A stretch of 64,000 bases of DNA from Chryseobacterium herbae (GTDB lineage: Bacteria > Bacteroidota > Bacteroidia > Flavobacteriales > Weeksellaceae): contig NZ_JAOAMU010000001.1 of NCBI RefSeq assembly GCF_025154075.1, positions 643,991 through 707,990 on the forward strand, in the 5' to 3' direction. The notes below the pieces were generated by a model. That model made no database searches and was not told where the DNA came from. It worked only from the letters and a program-made list of their open reading frames with translations. Numbering within the stretch: position 1 is the stretch's first letter; each line of letters starts with the position of its first letter. Both the position numbers and the translations under genes were made by a program. Positions 62,728 through 64,000 of the stretch are shown piece after piece.

Positions 62728-64000
62728 ATGAATTTCAATTTAAATAACGCCTGGCGTAAAGATAAAACTTCCCACTCATTACCAGAGGTATATTCCTCCA
62801 TAAAAGTTCCCAGAAAAGGTTCTTTCTGGAGAAAATATCTCGCCTTTGCAGGTCCGGGACTGATGATTGCCGTAGGATATATGGATCCGGGAAACTGGGC
62901 TACCGATATTGCGGGAGGAGCTCAATTCGGGTATACACTGCTTTCGGTGATTCTTATTTCAAATATTTTCGCCATGGTTTTGCAGCATCTGTCCGTAAAA
63001 CTGGGCGTTGTTGCGGAAAGGGATCTCGCGCAGGCCTGCCGTGACCACTTCAATCCTACCACCAATTTTATCTTGTGGGTTTTCTGTGAAATAGCCATTG
63101 CCGCCTGTGATCTCGCAGAGGTGATAGGTTCTGCTATTGCTCTAAATCTCTTATTCCACATTCCGCTGACCTGGGGAATTGTCATCACAACAGTAGATGT
63201 TCTGATTATTCTTTTACTTCAGGCTAAAGGTTTCCGATGGATAGAAAGTATTGTGGGTGGCCTTATTTTTATCATTCTGGCTTGTTTTATCTATGAAATT
63301 GTGATTTCACAACCTGCTTTCAACGAAATACTCGGAGGATTAGTTCCTCAGAAGGAAATCATTCAAAACCCGGCAATGCTCTATATCGCTATAGGAATTT
63401 TGGGCGCTACCGTTATGCCCCACAACTTATACCTGCACAGCAGTATCGTTCAGACCAGGGATTATCCACGGGACAGGGAAGGAAAAAAAGAAGCGATCAA
63501 ATTCGCAACATTAGATAGTACCGTTTCTCTGATGCTGGCTTTCTTCATCAATGCCGCAATTCTTATTCTGGCGGCTGCCACTTTCCATACCACAGGAAAT
63601 AAGCATGTAGCGGATATTCATGATGCCTACAAAATGCTGACTCCTATTCTGGGGGCTTCTATGGCAAGTATTGCTTTTGCGATTGCTTTGCTTGCATCCG
63701 GGCAAAACTCAACGCTTACCGGAACACTTGCTGGACAAATCGTTATGGAAGGATTTTTAAATATCCGTTTAAAACCATGGTTAAGAAGATTAATCACAAG
63801 GTTAATTGCTGTGATTCCGGCTTTAATAGTTGCGATCATCTATGGAGAGCAGGGAACTACAGACTTATTGGTTTTAAGCCAGGTAATTTTATCCATGCAA
63901 CTGAGTTTTGCAGTAGTTCCTTTGGTGATGTTTACGAATGATAAAGCTAAAATGGGAGAATTCGTGAATAAACCTATTTTAAAAATCAGTGTTTGGATTA
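62728..64000 (+). CDS. mntH: Nramp-family divalent metal transporter, 3' end outside window
   Basis: An open frame from the ATG at 62728 to the window edge, 424 codons visible. It encodes an H+-coupled Mn2+/Fe2+ transporter. The metal-binding motif of helix 1 is present (GYMDPGNWATDIAGG), as is the helix 6 region MPHNLYLHSS with the expected Met-Pro-His-Asn order. About ten hydrophobic segments are visible before the end. The start is supported by the promoter-like TAAATTTG at 62701-62708 and the closely placed inverted repeat. The stop lies outside the window. Confidence 0.93.
   Translation, partial: MNFNLNNAWRKDKTSHSLPEVYSSIKVPRKGSFWRKYLAFAGPGLMIAVGYMDPGNWATDIAGGAQFGYTLLSVILISNIFAMVLQHLSVKLGVVAERDLAQACRDHFNPTTNFILWVFCEIAIAACDLAEVIGSAIALNLLFHIPLTWGIVITTVDVLIILLLQAKGFRWIESIVGGLIFIILACFIYEIVISQPAFNEILGGLVPQKEIIQNPAMLYIAIGILGATVMPHNLYLHSSIVQTRDYPRDREGKKEAIKFATLDSTVSLMLAFFINAAILILAAATFHTTGNKHVADIHDAYKMLTPILGASMASIAFAIALLASGQNSTLTGTLAGQIVMEGFLNIRLKPWLRRLITRLIAVIPALIVAIIYGEQGTTDLLVLSQVILSMQLSFAVVPLVMFTNDKAKMGEFVNKPILKISVWI

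Noticed and set aside
1..64000. tRNA, rRNA or prophage genes
   Set aside because: I looked for clover-leaf T-loop sequences, conserved rRNA segments, integrases and transposases on both strands and saw none. A tRNAscan-SE run would settle the tRNA point.

Overview
The window is AT-rich chromosomal DNA from a member of the Bacteroidota, most likely a Chryseobacterium-like flavobacterium. The evidence is: many secreted proteins with type IX secretion (T9SS) C-terminal sorting domains of both type A and type B; promoter candidates of the TTG-N19/23-TAnnTTTG kind found in this phylum; an archaeal/eukaryote-style prolyl-tRNA synthetase; and a DNA polymerase III alpha subunit carrying its own N-terminal proofreading domain. 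I see no rRNA, tRNA, CRISPR array, prophage or insertion sequence. The genus is an inference; the phylum is solid.

Layout. 1-7.6 kb: three tandem minus-strand genes for large secreted choice-of-anchor-L proteins with type B sorting domains; the first runs off the left edge. 7.8-11.6 kb: a minus-strand run with a membrane protein bearing an isoleucine-cored acidic heptad repeat, a TIGR02757-type protein, ribonuclease Z, an RdgB/HAM1 nucleotide pyrophosphatase and a CPBP membrane protease. 11.7-14.2 kb: a membrane protein and release factor RF3. 14.3-17.1 kb: a secreted M12-like metalloprotease and a small exported protein. 17.6-25.9 kb: a DUF4349 protein, an acyl-CoA dehydrogenase and an acyl-CoA ligase, a tandem palindromic repeat array, a Nif3/coiled-coil pair, and a voltage-gated-type K+ channel with a zinc ribbon.

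26-38 kb: a GEVED/FnIII protein followed by four tandem minus-strand paralogous T9SS adhesin-like genes, each with nearly the same terminator hairpin and the same C-terminal sorting domain. 38.4-43.1 kb: dnaE. 43.6-48.7 kb: a fused alpha/beta 2-oxoacid dehydrogenase E1, a bestrophin-like channel, and an Lrp/AsnC regulator divergent from a trans-sulfuration-type lyase. 49-53 kb: a glycosyltransferase, a short-chain dehydrogenase with an AraC regulator, and a surface protein. 54-64 kb: a THUMP RNA methyltransferase, a methyltransferase/ZIP transporter pair, an outer-membrane FadL-like protein behind a Gly/Trp-rich lipoprotein, proS, a DUF937-OmpA protein, and the start of an Nramp metal transporter.

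Functionally the window mixes housekeeping genes (translation, replication, nucleotide hygiene, branched-chain and fatty-acid catabolism) with cell-surface genes exported by T9SS. No complete novel defence or biosynthetic system is evident. The items most worth a second look are the 96-bp palindromic array, the amplified adhesin cluster, the acidic all-isoleucine heptad protein, the DnaE architecture (intact DEDDh exonuclease, degenerate PHP domain), and zinc-binding domains that have lost their cysteines.
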